Below are positions 29,268 through 38,119 of a stretch of DNA of 64,000 bases, piece by piece (positions within the stretch are counted from its first letter, which is position 1; each line of letters opens with the position of its first letter). This stretch comes from Saprospiraceae bacterium (GTDB lineage Bacteria; Bacteroidota; Bacteroidia; Chitinophagales; Saprospiraceae), in the NCBI GenBank assembly GCA_016715105.1, contig JADKBO010000003.1:1-64000 (forward strand). The letters are read 5' to 3'. The notes below the pieces were generated by a model. It did not search any database. It saw only the letters and a program-made list of their open reading frames with translations, and had not been told where the DNA came from. The position numbers were made by a program, and so were the translations under genes.

Positions 29268-29462
29268 ATGATCATGAGTACATATGACTTATTCATCGAA
29301 AAAGGTATCGAGCAAGGGATCGAAAAAGGAATTGAAATAAGCACCATCGCAATTGTTTTACGTAGCTATACAAATGGTTTTTCTATTCAAAACATCATGT
29401 TGATTACTGGTTTGACCGAGCAGGAGATCAAAGACATCATTCAAAAAAACACCTCAGCCTAG
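29268..29462 (+). CDS. Free-standing copy of the Rpn C-terminal domain
   Basis: 64 aa, nearly identical to the last 72 residues of the preceding gene: MIMSTYDLFIEKGIE at the start, three EKGI-type units instead of about five, then NGFSIQNIMLITGLTEQEI. Homology at DNA level begins a few bases upstream of the ATG (TAAAAGAAATG) and runs to the stop. It could be an antitoxin-like small protein, a recombination reserve for the gene's tail, or the remnant of a second rpn gene. The frame is intact and several changes are conservative, which favours a protein that is still used. Confidence 0.55.
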   Translation: MIMSTYDLFIEKGIEQGIEKGIEISTIAIVLRSYTNGFSIQNIMLITGLTEQEIKDIIQKNTSA

Positions 29463-29475
29463 TAGGTATTTTTCA

Positions 29476-30195
29476 TCATCTTGCCCAAATATTGTATTTC
29501 AAAATACAATAAATTGCCCTGAACCCGTCCTTCCAGTTGATCTTTTTACCTTCAGCATAGGTTCTACCATAATATGATATTCCCACTTCATAGATTCTTA
29601 CATCGGTCACTCTACTTATCTTGGCAGTAACCTCAGGTTCAAAGCCAAATCTATTTTCTTTCAAACTTAAAGATTGTATCATCTCTCTCTTAAAAACCTT
29701 ATAACAGGTCTCCATATCTGTAAGGTTGAGATTGGTCAGTGCATTGGACATTGATGTAAGCATTTTATTTCCGAGGGAATGCCAGAAAAATAAAATACGA
29801 TGCGGTTTGCCTCCCATAAATCTAGAACCATAAACTACATCTGCAAAGCCATCCAAAATGGGTTTTAAAAGTAGATTATATTCATTGGGGTCATATTCCA
29901 AGTCAGCGTCCTGGATAATCACCCAGTCGCCCGAAGCACTTTTTATACCTGTGTGCAGTGCAGCCCCTTTTCCTTTATTGACCTCATGTTTTTGATAATT
30001 GATCGTCAAATCAGGGTTTAACTGCATATATCTTTGTATTGCCCCATCTGTATCATCCTTGGAAGCATCGTTTACTATGATGATCTCCTTCTCGATTTCT
30101 GCCATGAGCTTGACCGCTTTCACCTTATCCAATATAAGGTGGATAGTTCTTGCTTCGTTGTATGCAGGTATTACAATGGATAATCTTTTGGTCAT
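29476..30195 (-). CDS. Family 2 glycosyltransferase, dolichol-phosphate mannosyltransferase-like
   Basis: Transfers sugar from a nucleotide donor, probably to a polyprenyl phosphate. GT-A motifs: SIVIPAYNEARTI, VNDASKDDT, NKGKGAALHTGI, and the metal-binding QDADLEYDP at about 96. About 239 aa with no C-terminal membrane domain, so soluble or peripheral. I start at the ATG at 30193-30195 (MTKRLS) rather than the TTG two codons upstream. It converges on the Rpn region with only 13 bases between. Confidence 0.88.
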   Translation of the reverse strand: MTKRLSIVIPAYNEARTIHLILDKVKAVKLMAEIEKEIIIVNDASKDDTDGAIQRYMQLNPDLTINYQKHEVNKGKGAALHTGIKSASGDWVIIQDADLEYDPNEYNLLLKPILDGFADVVYGSRFMGGKPHRILFFWHSLGNKMLTSMSNALTNLNLTDMETCYKVFKREMIQSLSLKENRFGFEPEVTAKISRVTDVRIYEVGISYYGRTYAEGKKINWKDGFRAIYCILKYNIWAR

Positions 30196-30377
30196 ATTCA
30201 AACCTTATCTTTTTTTTAAAGGCTAAAAATAGGTTTATAAAACTTTCAATGCTTTAATTTGCAATCAAATTAATTGAATTATTCTATTTAGACCTTACAA
30301 ATGACGCCGTTTGCTGCCTTTTTTCATGAAATGCGGAACAAATAACATTTTAGGTACAAACCTATACACATTGCATT

Positions 30378-31463
30378 ATGGAATTTCATAAACTTAAAAT
30401 TGACAAAAAGGTCATCGAAACTTTTGATACGATGACGGTATACTTGATGGTTCCAGCTGAACTGTCAGAAAAGTTTGATTTTGAAGCTGGTCAATACCTT
30501 ACTATACAAGAAAACATCAATGGTGAGGAAACAAGAAGGTCTTACTCTATTTGCACAGCTCCTCACTCTGGAGACCTGGCAATAACCATAAAAAGAGTTC
30601 CAGGTGGTAAACTATCCACATACATTCATTCCAATTGGCACCAAGATGACATTGTTTCTGTTTCTGCTCCAGATGGAAAATTTGTAGCTGTTCCAGAGCC
30701 TTTCGCCAATCGACACCATGTGTTTTTTGCTGCTGGAAGTGGTATCACGCCAGTAATGTCAATGATCAAAGAGTTATTGGAAAAAGAACCTACTAGCACT
30801 TTACACTTACTGTATGGTTCCAGAGATGAAGACAACATCATTTTTAAAGAAGAATTAGACAATTTGGTACAGAAATACCAAGGCCAACTTGTTGTAAAAT
30901 ATACGCTTTCTCAACCACGAAAGGAAAAGAAAAAAGGATTATCACGGTTTTTTAAAAAGGTTTCTACGTCTTGGAAAGGTGAAACAGGTAGAATCGATGA
31001 AAAGAAAATAAAGTCTTTCCTAAAAAGCGAGGATATTGATAAAAACGCTTTTATCTACGCCTGTGGTCCTGGAAATATAATTGATGCCGTTTCAACCGTT
31101 GGTGCCGAATTTGGAATAGATAAATCTCAAATTAAAAAGGAATACTTTGGCATTGCTGGCGAAGTAAAATCTGCTTCACACAGCACCGAAACAGAAATAA
31201 CTGTACACCTCGATGGTGAAATCATAAAATACAAGAGTAATGGGAAAAAGCCAATTCTAGATGAGTTGATAGATATGAAAAAAAATCCTCCATATTCATG
31301 TACTAGTGGAGCTTGTTCTACTTGTATGGCAAAAGTTTTGTCGGGAAGTGCAGTTATGGATGTTTGTTTTGCACTTGAAGAGGATGAAGTAGCAGCAGGT
31401 TATATACTTACGTGCCAAGCTCGATCGGCTACTGCCCAATTGGAGATAACTTACAAAGTTTAA
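30378..31463 (+). CDS. Ferredoxin-NAD(P)H reductase, PaaE/Hmp-like with C-terminal 2Fe-2S
   Basis: 361 aa flavin reductase. FAD-binding RRSYSICTAP at about 54, NAD(P)-binding FFAAGSGITPVMSMIKE at about 118, and a C-terminal plant-type ferredoxin domain with CTSGACSTC plus a later Cys (ILTCQA). This order is that of the phenylacetyl-CoA epoxygenase reductase PaaE. No paaABCD genes are nearby, so the electron acceptor is unknown; related Bacteroidota proteins serve other oxygenases. A basic insert (KKKGLSRFFKKVSTSWKG) sits at about 195. Single gene. Confidence 0.88.
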   Translation: MEFHKLKIDKKVIETFDTMTVYLMVPAELSEKFDFEAGQYLTIQENINGEETRRSYSICTAPHSGDLAITIKRVPGGKLSTYIHSNWHQDDIVSVSAPDGKFVAVPEPFANRHHVFFAAGSGITPVMSMIKELLEKEPTSTLHLLYGSRDEDNIIFKEELDNLVQKYQGQLVVKYTLSQPRKEKKKGLSRFFKKVSTSWKGETGRIDEKKIKSFLKSEDIDKNAFIYACGPGNIIDAVSTVGAEFGIDKSQIKKEYFGIAGEVKSASHSTETEITVHLDGEIIKYKSNGKKPILDELIDMKKNPPYSCTSGACSTCMAKVLSGSAVMDVCFALEEDEVAAGYILTCQARSATAQLEITYKV

Positions 31464-31601
31464 AACAATCAATTTCTTGAACCCAGGATTTTTTCTTGGA
31501 TATAATGGATACATTGTGTATAAAAAAAGACGAGAAACTCGAAAAAATGGCACTTCATCTACCATTTTAGTAGTTTCATATATATTTCTTGCCCTGACTT
31601 T

Positions 31602-31609
31602 TATATTTG
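31602..31609 (+). promoter_or_regulatory. -7 promoter box for the TolC operon
   Basis: TATATTTG fits TAnnTTTG exactly and lies 36 bases before the tolC-like ATG. No clear -33 element at standard spacing. Confidence 0.4.
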
Positions 31610-31645
31610 CATAATATTGCCACTTCTTAATTAATCAAGATCAAA

Positions 31646-33070
31646 ATGATTAGAAAAGTATTTGTCAGCACAATGTGCTTGTTATTGTTACCAATTTTTG
31701 GTTTTTCGCAGGAAGTCTGGGATTTACAAAAATGCATTAAAACTGCCATAGACAACAATTTGACTTTAAAAAATGCAGCTTTGACCAAAGAAAGTGCAGC
31801 TATAGATCTTACACAAGCAAAGCATGGTCAATATCCCAACCTTTCAGGAAGTAGTGGTACTTTTCTCAATTTTGGTCGTACCATTGACCCTACTTCCAAC
31901 CAGTTCATTGCAGCCAATTTCTTTTCCAATAACTATTCCGTAAACACGGGCATTTTACTTTTTAACGGATTTAGATTGAGGAATCAAATCAAGCAATCTG
32001 AGCTGTCTTTCCAATCTGCGATGCTTGATCAAGAACAAACCATTCGTAATATTACTTTAGACGTGGCGACAGCTTATCTCAATGCTTTGTTTGCCAAAGA
32101 AAGAATCAATGTGGCTCAATCAAACTTAGCTATTTCTGAGCAGCAACTCAATCAAACGCAAAAACTCATAGATGCGGGTAACTCAGCACCCAACGAAATT
32201 TTCAATATCCAATCTTTGTTTGCTCAAAATAACCAAGCACTTGTTGCCGCTAGAAATGATTATACTTTGGGATTACTTCAACTCAAACAGTTGATGAACA
32301 TCAGTGTGGAAACAAATTTTGAAGTAGGTGCTAATGCCAACGTTGATAATCTTACAGACCCGCTTAGCGTTGAACTTAGTACGCTTATGAGCAGAGGAAG
32401 CTCAAACCAGCCATCTTTAAAAGCTCGTCAGATAGATGTACTTGCAGCGGAAAAAGGAACGGACATTGCTAAAGCAAGATACTATCCTACCATCAATTTG
32501 GGAGGTAGCCTTTCTACCAATTACTCCAATCAAGGAAGAATAGTAACAGGTTTCAATACTGAAATTTCCTCGCAAACTGTCATTTTTCAAAACAATCCTG
32601 TTACCATCGGATTTCAAAATCAAGTACCTATTTTTGCGGACAAACCATATTTTTCACAATTAAAGGACAATTTATCTTATGGATTTGGTTTGAATATAAG
32701 TATCCCTATCTTAAGTAATTATCAGATCAAAGGTGGAGTAGAAAGGGCAAAAATCAACGTTGAACGGGCAGAAATCGCTCTAAAACAAGAACAACTAACT
32801 ATCAATTCCAATATCCAAAGGGCATATGCAGATGCAATAAATGCCAGAACTAGTCTAGACGCTATCAAGGCTACTTTGGATTCCGAAAAAAATGCTTACG
32901 ATGCTGCTTCCAAAAGATTTGAAATTGGAGCAGTCAATTCTTTTGACCTTACAAATGCAAAAACTAGGCTTGACATTGCAAATACAAATTACCTCAATGC
33001 CAAGTACGAATATATTTTTAGATCCAAATTGTTGGACTTTTATTTAGGAAATGAAATTAAGCTTAACTGA
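31646..33070 (+). CDS. TolC-family outer-membrane efflux protein
   Basis: 474 aa with a signal peptide (about 1-21, ending GFSQ). The sequence has two homologous halves of long amphipathic helices broken by beta segments: N-terminal WDLQKCIKTAIDNNLTLKNA and C-terminal YDAASKRFEIGAVNSFDLTNAK are the typical repeats. It forms the outer-membrane exit duct of tripartite pumps. The membrane-fusion partner follows after 9 bases. Confidence 0.93.
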   Translation: MIRKVFVSTMCLLLLPIFGFSQEVWDLQKCIKTAIDNNLTLKNAALTKESAAIDLTQAKHGQYPNLSGSSGTFLNFGRTIDPTSNQFIAANFFSNNYSVNTGILLFNGFRLRNQIKQSELSFQSAMLDQEQTIRNITLDVATAYLNALFAKERINVAQSNLAISEQQLNQTQKLIDAGNSAPNEIFNIQSLFAQNNQALVAARNDYTLGLLQLKQLMNISVETNFEVGANANVDNLTDPLSVELSTLMSRGSSNQPSLKARQIDVLAAEKGTDIAKARYYPTINLGGSLSTNYSNQGRIVTGFNTEISSQTVIFQNNPVTIGFQNQVPIFADKPYFSQLKDNLSYGFGLNISIPILSNYQIKGGVERAKINVERAEIALKQEQLTINSNIQRAYADAINARTSLDAIKATLDSEKNAYDAASKRFEIGAVNSFDLTNAKTRLDIANTNYLNAKYEYIFRSKLLDFYLGNEIKLN

Positions 33071-33079
33071 TAAAAAATT

Positions 33080-34441
33080 ATGGCAAATACAAAGAAAAAA
33101 TGGTTGATTTGGGGGCTAGGTTTATTGATCGTAGCACTAATTGCGTTGGCAGTAGTTAAAGCCAAAAACAAACCAAAAGGTACAGAAGTTGACCTAGCAA
33201 AAGCTGAAATAAAAAGCATTAAAGAAACGGTTTCTGCCAGTGGTAAGATATATCCTGCAACGGAGGTAAAAATCAGCTCAGATGTCTCTGGTGAAATTGT
33301 CGAGTTATATGTGCAGGAAGGTGACTCTGTAGTCGTGGGCCAAATTCTTGCCAAGATAGATCCAGACACTTACCTCAGTGCTGTAGAAAGAGGAAAAGCT
33401 GCTGTAAATTCTTCAAAATCACAGTTGGCTATGTCTAGAGCACAAGTTGAGAATTCTCGCGCTCAAATGGAACAAATAACTGCTCAATTGGAGAATGCAC
33501 GCACCATCCATAAGCGCAATGATCAGCTAAAAAAAGATGGAGTTATTTCTCAAGTAGAATTTGATCAAAGTTTGAGTAACCTCAGAGCACTTGAAGCTAA
33601 TTTAAGAGCGGCAGAAGCTTCGATAAAGTCAGCCCAACAAAGTGCAGAAGGCCAAGGATTCTCTATCAAGAGTTCAGAAGCAAATTTGAAAGAATTGCAA
33701 ACCAGCCTTAGTAGGACAACAATCAAAGCACCTGTATCTGGTATTGTTTCTTCACTTTCTGTAGAAAAGGGCGAAAGAGTGGTCGGTACCATACAAATGA
33801 CAGGAACAGAAATGATGCGTATTTCCAACCTCAATAGCATGGAAGTACAAGTCAATGTAAACGAAAATGATATCCCTAAGGTATCATTGGGTGATGAAGT
33901 TGAAATCAAGGTAGATGCTTACGTTGGTGATAAGTTTTTAGGCACTGTCACGGAAATTGCCAATTCTGCTGCAAATCTCATTTCTAGTGGGGGCGTTACC
34001 TCAACTGATCAAGTAACCAACTTTACAGTTAAAATCACTGTTGATCCAAATTCTTACGCAGATTTGATCAAAAAAGGTAATAAATATCCTTTGAGACCGG
34101 GAATGACTGCCTCAGTAGATATTTTCACAAATGCAGCTGAGAAAGTTATCACTGTTCCCATTCAGGCGGTGACTGTGAGAGAAAAATCAGGTGTGGATAC
34201 AAAGGATAAAGCAAAACTCACTGATGATGACTATGAGGAAGTAGTTTTCATTATGCAAGGAGATTCTGCCGTAAAAGTAGCAGTAGTTACTGGTATTCAG
34301 AATGATGAATTCATAGAAATAAAATCAGGCCTTAAGGATAGTAGCCAAGTGATTTCAGGCCCATATAACTTTCTTTCAAAAGACCTAAAACAAGGGGATA
34401 TTGTGAGAAAGCGCGAAGAAAAAGATGAAAAGAAAAAGTAA
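33080..34441 (+). CDS. Periplasmic membrane-fusion (HlyD/MacA-type) protein
   Basis: 453 aa, one N-terminal membrane segment (about 9-25), biotinyl-lipoyl-like hairpin (KISSDVSGEIVELYVQEGDSV), a long coiled coil (about 100-200, rich in Ala, Gln and Glu), the closing lipoyl half (TTIKAPVSGIVSSLSVEKGERV), then beta-barrel and membrane-proximal domains. In MacAB-type systems the next genes are the ABC ATPase and permease; here they are absent and a transferase overlaps its 3' end by 17 bases. The inner-membrane partner must lie elsewhere. Confidence 0.92.
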   Translation: MANTKKKWLIWGLGLLIVALIALAVVKAKNKPKGTEVDLAKAEIKSIKETVSASGKIYPATEVKISSDVSGEIVELYVQEGDSVVVGQILAKIDPDTYLSAVERGKAAVNSSKSQLAMSRAQVENSRAQMEQITAQLENARTIHKRNDQLKKDGVISQVEFDQSLSNLRALEANLRAAEASIKSAQQSAEGQGFSIKSSEANLKELQTSLSRTTIKAPVSGIVSSLSVEKGERVVGTIQMTGTEMMRISNLNSMEVQVNVNENDIPKVSLGDEVEIKVDAYVGDKFLGTVTEIANSAANLISSGGVTSTDQVTNFTVKITVDPNSYADLIKKGNKYPLRPGMTASVDIFTNAAEKVITVPIQAVTVREKSGVDTKDKAKLTDDDYEEVVFIMQGDSAVKVAVVTGIQNDEFIEIKSGLKDSSQVISGPYNFLSKDLKQGDIVRKREEKDEKKK

Positions 34442-35039
34442 AGATTGTCTCGTCATTTTTCTTAAAAACCCCAAACTAGGAAATGTAAAGACAAGGATTG
34501 CTGCCACTTTGGGTGACCAAAAAGCACTAGATATTTATTTGGAATTATTAGACACTACCATCATTAATACGGCAGACGAAGATTATGAAACCTTGTTATT
34601 TTTCTCTGAAAATGTAGACGATCTAAGTCAATATCCATACGAAAGGAGAATACAAGTGTCTGGAGATTTGGGCAATAAACTGAAAAGTGCATTTGATGAA
34701 GTGCTCAATACTATGGATAAGTGCCTCATCATAGGAAGTGATTGTCCTTACATAAATAATGAAATCATTTTAGAGGCTTTCCAATCTCTTCAAGATCATG
34801 ACTTGGTATTAGGACCTACGCCTGATGGGGGATACTATCTTATCGGCCTAAAGCAAAATGAAAAAAGCTTGTTTGAAGATATTTCCTGGAGTACAGATTC
34901 TGTTTTTGCTCAAACCATTTCGGAAGCAAAAAATGCCAAATTATCTACCTATTTATTACCCATTCTTACTGATGTGGACCATGCTTCAGATTGGGATGAT
35001 TATTTATCTTGGAAAAATAATCAACCCTCAAAAGCATAG
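34425..35039 (+). CDS. DUF2064 / TIGR04282-type glycosyltransferase
   Basis: 204 aa. Pattern of the rSAM/selenodomain-associated transferase 1 group: FLKNPKLGNVKTRIA at the start, IGSDCPYI in the middle (Asp likely binds metal-nucleotide), and GPTPDGGYYLIGL followed by ISWSTDSVFAQT. The fold is a GT-A nucleotidyl/glycosyltransferase. Substrate unknown. Translation is probably coupled to the upstream membrane-fusion gene because the frames overlap. The usual radical-SAM partner genes are not here. Confidence 0.88.
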   Translation: MKRKSKDCLVIFLKNPKLGNVKTRIAATLGDQKALDIYLELLDTTIINTADEDYETLLFFSENVDDLSQYPYERRIQVSGDLGNKLKSAFDEVLNTMDKCLIIGSDCPYINNEIILEAFQSLQDHDLVLGPTPDGGYYLIGLKQNEKSLFEDISWSTDSVFAQTISEAKNAKLSTYLLPILTDVDHASDWDDYLSWKNNQPSKA

Positions 35040-35072
35040 TCCATATCGTATTAAAATATCACACTTATAATT

Positions 35073-35151
35073 TTATCTCCCGTTGAGGATATCTTCTTGC
35101 TGAGAAATTGATTCATCATGGATAGCCTTGATGACTTTTGTTATAAAATCT
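35073..35151 (-). pseudogene. Out-of-frame remnant of the chorismate mutase C-terminus
   Basis: On the minus strand the sequence after REIGR can be read as SEDFITKVIKAIHDESISQQ, ending DILNGR and a stop at 35073-35075. This is the last helix of a DAHP synthase-linked chorismate mutase (Gln of SQQ included). Compared with related proteins, a segment of roughly 31 codons between the two parts is gone and the frame is lost. Confidence 0.75.
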
Positions 35152-36070
35152 TCGCTCTGCCTATTTCTCTGGCAACTTTCATTCTGGAAGCCAACACATG
35201 GATGATTTCTTCGTCAATTAGGTCAATGTCTTTACGTAATTGATCAAGTTGTGTTTTTTCTGCAGCATCAACATTGTGTTTTCTGAATGTCAAAGCACTG
35301 ATCAAATCACCAAAAACTTCGGGTGTAATTTGTTGTTTTGCATCACTCCATGCTTCATCAGGTGTGATGTGCGACTCGATCATCAAGCCATCAAAATTGA
35401 GGTCCATCGCCTTTTGAGCAACAGAAGCCAATAAATCTCTTCTTCCACAAATGTGAGAAGGATCATTGATCAATGGCACGTTTGGTAACGCCGTTTTGAA
35501 ATCAATTGCCATTTGCCATTGCGGCCTATTTCTAAATATTTTTTCACTTGAATTGGAGAAACCTCTGTGTATACCACCCAATCTGGTTACTCCTACTTTT
35601 TCAAGTCTTTCAACACCACCAAGCCATAATGCGAGGTCAGGGTTAATAGGATTTTTTACCAATACTGGGATATCTACCCCTCTGAGCGCATCAGCAATTT
35701 CTTGTACTGAAAATGGGTTTACAGTGGTTCTTGCACCAATCCATAACACATCCACCCCAAATTCAAGTGCCAACTCAACGTGTGAAGCCTTTGCTACCTC
35801 AATAGTAATCGGCAATCCCGTCAATTCTTTGGCCTTCTGCATCCACGGAAGACCTTTTGCACCAATACCCTCAAACATTCCAGGCCTGGTTCTAGGTTTC
35901 CAAATACCCCCACGCAACATGTTTACTTTACCTGTTGCTTTCAATCTTTGCGCCGTTTGTATCATTTGATCTTCTGTCTCCACGCTGCACGGCCCAGCGA
36001 TGATGACAGGTTTTCCTTCTGTGTTTAGCCAATTATTTGCTGTTGCATTGGCGGTCTCTACTGTACTCAT
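35141..36070 (-). CDS. aroF: DAHP synthase with truncated chorismate mutase domain
   Basis: First step of aromatic biosynthesis: phosphoenolpyruvate plus erythrose 4-phosphate. Type I, KDO8P-synthase-like DAHP synthase of about 265 aa (IIAGPCSVE, LRGGIWKPRTRP, PVLVKNP, INDPSHICGRR). A linker and the first helix of an AroQ chorismate mutase follow (LDQLRKDIDLIDEEIIHVLASRM). The protein then stops after REIGRAKIL. The rest of the mutase resumes in another frame just downstream, but about 30 residues that should carry catalytic residues of the middle helix are missing. The DAHP synthase part looks intact; the mutase part should be inactive as written. Last gene of the phe/tyr operon. Confidence 0.92.
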   Translation of the reverse strand: MSTVETANATANNWLNTEGKPVIIAGPCSVETEDQMIQTAQRLKATGKVNMLRGGIWKPRTRPGMFEGIGAKGLPWMQKAKELTGLPITIEVAKASHVELALEFGVDVLWIGARTTVNPFSVQEIADALRGVDIPVLVKNPINPDLALWLGGVERLEKVGVTRLGGIHRGFSNSSEKIFRNRPQWQMAIDFKTALPNVPLINDPSHICGRRDLLASVAQKAMDLNFDGLMIESHITPDEAWSDAKQQITPEVFGDLISALTFRKHNVDAAEKTQLDQLRKDIDLIDEEIIHVLASRMKVAREIGRAKIL

Positions 36071-36110
36071 TTTTGATTATTTATAAGTGATATTTTAAAA
36101 GTGTTTCTAA

Positions 36111-36953
36111 TTATTTATTCAATACGCGCTTGATATCATTTGCTGAAGTCATATAAGTTTCCATTGCTGTGCGATCTCCCTCATCCATGGCTTTCTTAAA
36201 TTTCTGTAGCCATAAAATGTATTGGTCTAATGCTGCCGAAAGGTGAACATTGTTTTTTTCAAAGATAGCTGACCAGGTCTTTGGATTACTTTTTGCCAAT
36301 CTCACAGTGGAAGCAAATCCTGTACCTGCCAGATTGAAAATTTGCTTTTCATCTCTCTCAATGTCCAAAACAGTCATCCCCAACATAAACGAACTTACGT
36401 GTGAAAGATGTGACACATAAGCAAGGTGTTTATCATGTTCTGAAGGATCCATAAAAATGGTCTGCATACCTAGACTATCAAATATTTTCATCGCTATCTC
36501 CATTGCATCAGATTGAACTAGGTCTGACTCGCAAACAATGTTTTTCTTTTCCACAAACAAACCCTTTAATGCTGCTCCCGGGCCTGAAAACTCTGTACCT
36601 GCCAATGGGTGAGCAGCAATAAATCTGCCTCTTTTATCATGCCCTCTCACTGCATCGCAAATCAGTTTTTTGGTTGACCCCACGTCTATTAAAACTTGAT
36701 GATCATTGATTTGATTGAGAATAGTTGGCAATAATTGTTGTAACGCATCTACAGGAACCGCAATAATGATGACATCTGATGAGTCCATTGCTTCCTCAAG
36801 ACTGATAATCTGATCTACGACGCCAAGATCCAATGCCATTTGACAGTGATTGTCATTGCTATCAACCCCACTCACTTGGACATAAATTTGAGATTTCAAA
36901 TCACGAGCGATGGAACCTCCAATCAAGCCTAGTCCTATGATACTGATATTCAT
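36111..36953 (-). CDS. tyrA: Prephenate dehydrogenase
   Basis: NAD(P)-dependent oxidative decarboxylation of prephenate to 4-hydroxyphenylpyruvate, on the tyrosine branch. Rossmann motif ISIIGLGLIGGSIARDL at the start, VDVGSTK at about 90, and HPLAGTEFSGP with the catalytic His at about 115. 280 aa, no ACT domain, so feedback control probably does not sit in this protein. It overlaps the aminotransferase stop by 4 bases, indicating coupled translation. Confidence 0.93.
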   Translation of the reverse strand: MNISIIGLGLIGGSIARDLKSQIYVQVSGVDSNDNHCQMALDLGVVDQIISLEEAMDSSDVIIIAVPVDALQQLLPTILNQINDHQVLIDVGSTKKLICDAVRGHDKRGRFIAAHPLAGTEFSGPGAALKGLFVEKKNIVCESDLVQSDAMEIAMKIFDSLGMQTIFMDPSEHDKHLAYVSHLSHVSSFMLGMTVLDIERDEKQIFNLAGTGFASTVRLAKSNPKTWSAIFEKNNVHLSAALDQYILWLQKFKKAMDEGDRTAMETYMTSANDIKRVLNK

Positions 36954-38119
36954 ATACTTACTGTTGAATGGGTAATACGGTGCAAAGCGGCATTCAAACC
37001 CACTTCATCACTACACAGGGATATTCTCAAATATCTATCTCCATTACTGCCGAAAATATGTCCTGGCGTAATAAAAACTCTGTTTTTGTATAATATTTCA
37101 TCCGCCATTTCTTCAGCCGATTTTACATCATCTGGAATTTTGGCCCATACAAACATGCCAACACCATCCAATAATGGTTCGCATCCTATGGCCTTCATAA
37201 TTTCAATGGCTATGATCTTTCTTTTGTGATATTCACCGTTTAGATAGTCAAACCATTCAGCACCTAAACTCAATGCTTCAACCGCAGCAACTTGCATAGG
37301 TTTAAACATGCCACTATCCATGTTACTTTTGAACTTCAAGATCGTATCCATGCATTGTTTGGATCCGCATACAGCACCGATTCTCCAACCAGCCATGTTG
37401 TAATTTTTGCTTAATGAAACAAGTTCCACAGCAGTTTCTTTTGCCCCATCAATTTGCAACAAGGAAATCGGGTCATCATTCAAAATAAAAGTATAAGGAT
37501 TGTCATGACAAATCAATATATCATGCTTTTTACCAAAGGCAATCAATTGCTCAAAAAATGACTTGGTAGCTCTGCCGCCTGTAGGCATATTGGGATAATT
37601 TACCCACATTATTTTCACCTTAGACAAGTCTTGATTTTCAAGTTTATTAAGGTCTGGCAGCCAGCCCAGATCAGCCTCGAGGTCAAAATATTTTACTTCA
37701 GCACCAGCAAGTTTTGCACACATTGCATAGGCCGGATAACCAGGATTTGGCACCAAAACTTCGTCTCCAGGATTGAGGTAACTCATGCTGATGTGCATCA
37801 CACCTTCCTTAGACCCAATAAGAGGTAAAATTTCTTGATCCGCATTCAAATCAACATCAAAATGGCGCTTATACCAATTGCCAAAGGCCTTTGTCAACTC
37901 AGGAATCCCTTTGTAAGACTGGTAACCGTGAGCGTCAGCCTGCGCTGCCGATTTGGCGAGTGCATCAATCACTTGTGCTGGTGGCGGCAAGTCTGGACTA
38001 CCTATGCCAAGATTGAGGACTTTGGTTTCAGAGTTAGCATTCATTTCTCTGATTTCCGCAAGTTTTTTAGCAAAATAATATGTTTCTGCGACATGAAGTC
38101 GCTGTGCTTCACCTATCAT
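36950..38119 (-). CDS. Class I/II PLP-dependent aminotransferase, probably aromatic
   Basis: 389 aa fold-type I aminotransferase. PLP lysine in SLSKNYNMAGWRIGAVCGS at about 235; GSKEGVMHI and NPGYPAYAMC in the cofactor site; C-terminal substrate Arg in YLRISLC. By sequence it could be called an LL-diaminopimelate- or aspartate-type enzyme. The operon position between pheA and tyrA suggests it transaminates phenylpyruvate and hydroxyphenylpyruvate (inference). Overlaps pheA by 11 bases and tyrA by 4. Confidence 0.9.
   Translation of the reverse strand: MIGEAQRLHVAETYYFAKKLAEIREMNANSETKVLNLGIGSPDLPPPAQVIDALAKSAAQADAHGYQSYKGIPELTKAFGNWYKRHFDVDLNADQEILPLIGSKEGVMHISMSYLNPGDEVLVPNPGYPAYAMCAKLAGAEVKYFDLEADLGWLPDLNKLENQDLSKVKIMWVNYPNMPTGGRATKSFFEQLIAFGKKHDILICHDNPYTFILNDDPISLLQIDGAKETAVELVSLSKNYNMAGWRIGAVCGSKQCMDTILKFKSNMDSGMFKPMQVAAVEALSLGAEWFDYLNGEYHKRKIIAIEIMKAIGCEPLLDGVGMFVWAKIPDDVKSAEEMADEILYKNRVFITPGHIFGSNGDRYLRISLCSDEVGLNAALHRITHSTVSI

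Noticed and set aside
28930..29347. Leftward frames opposite the EKGI repeats
   Set aside because: Antisense shadows of the 12-base repeats (SIPF text repeated); no start context.
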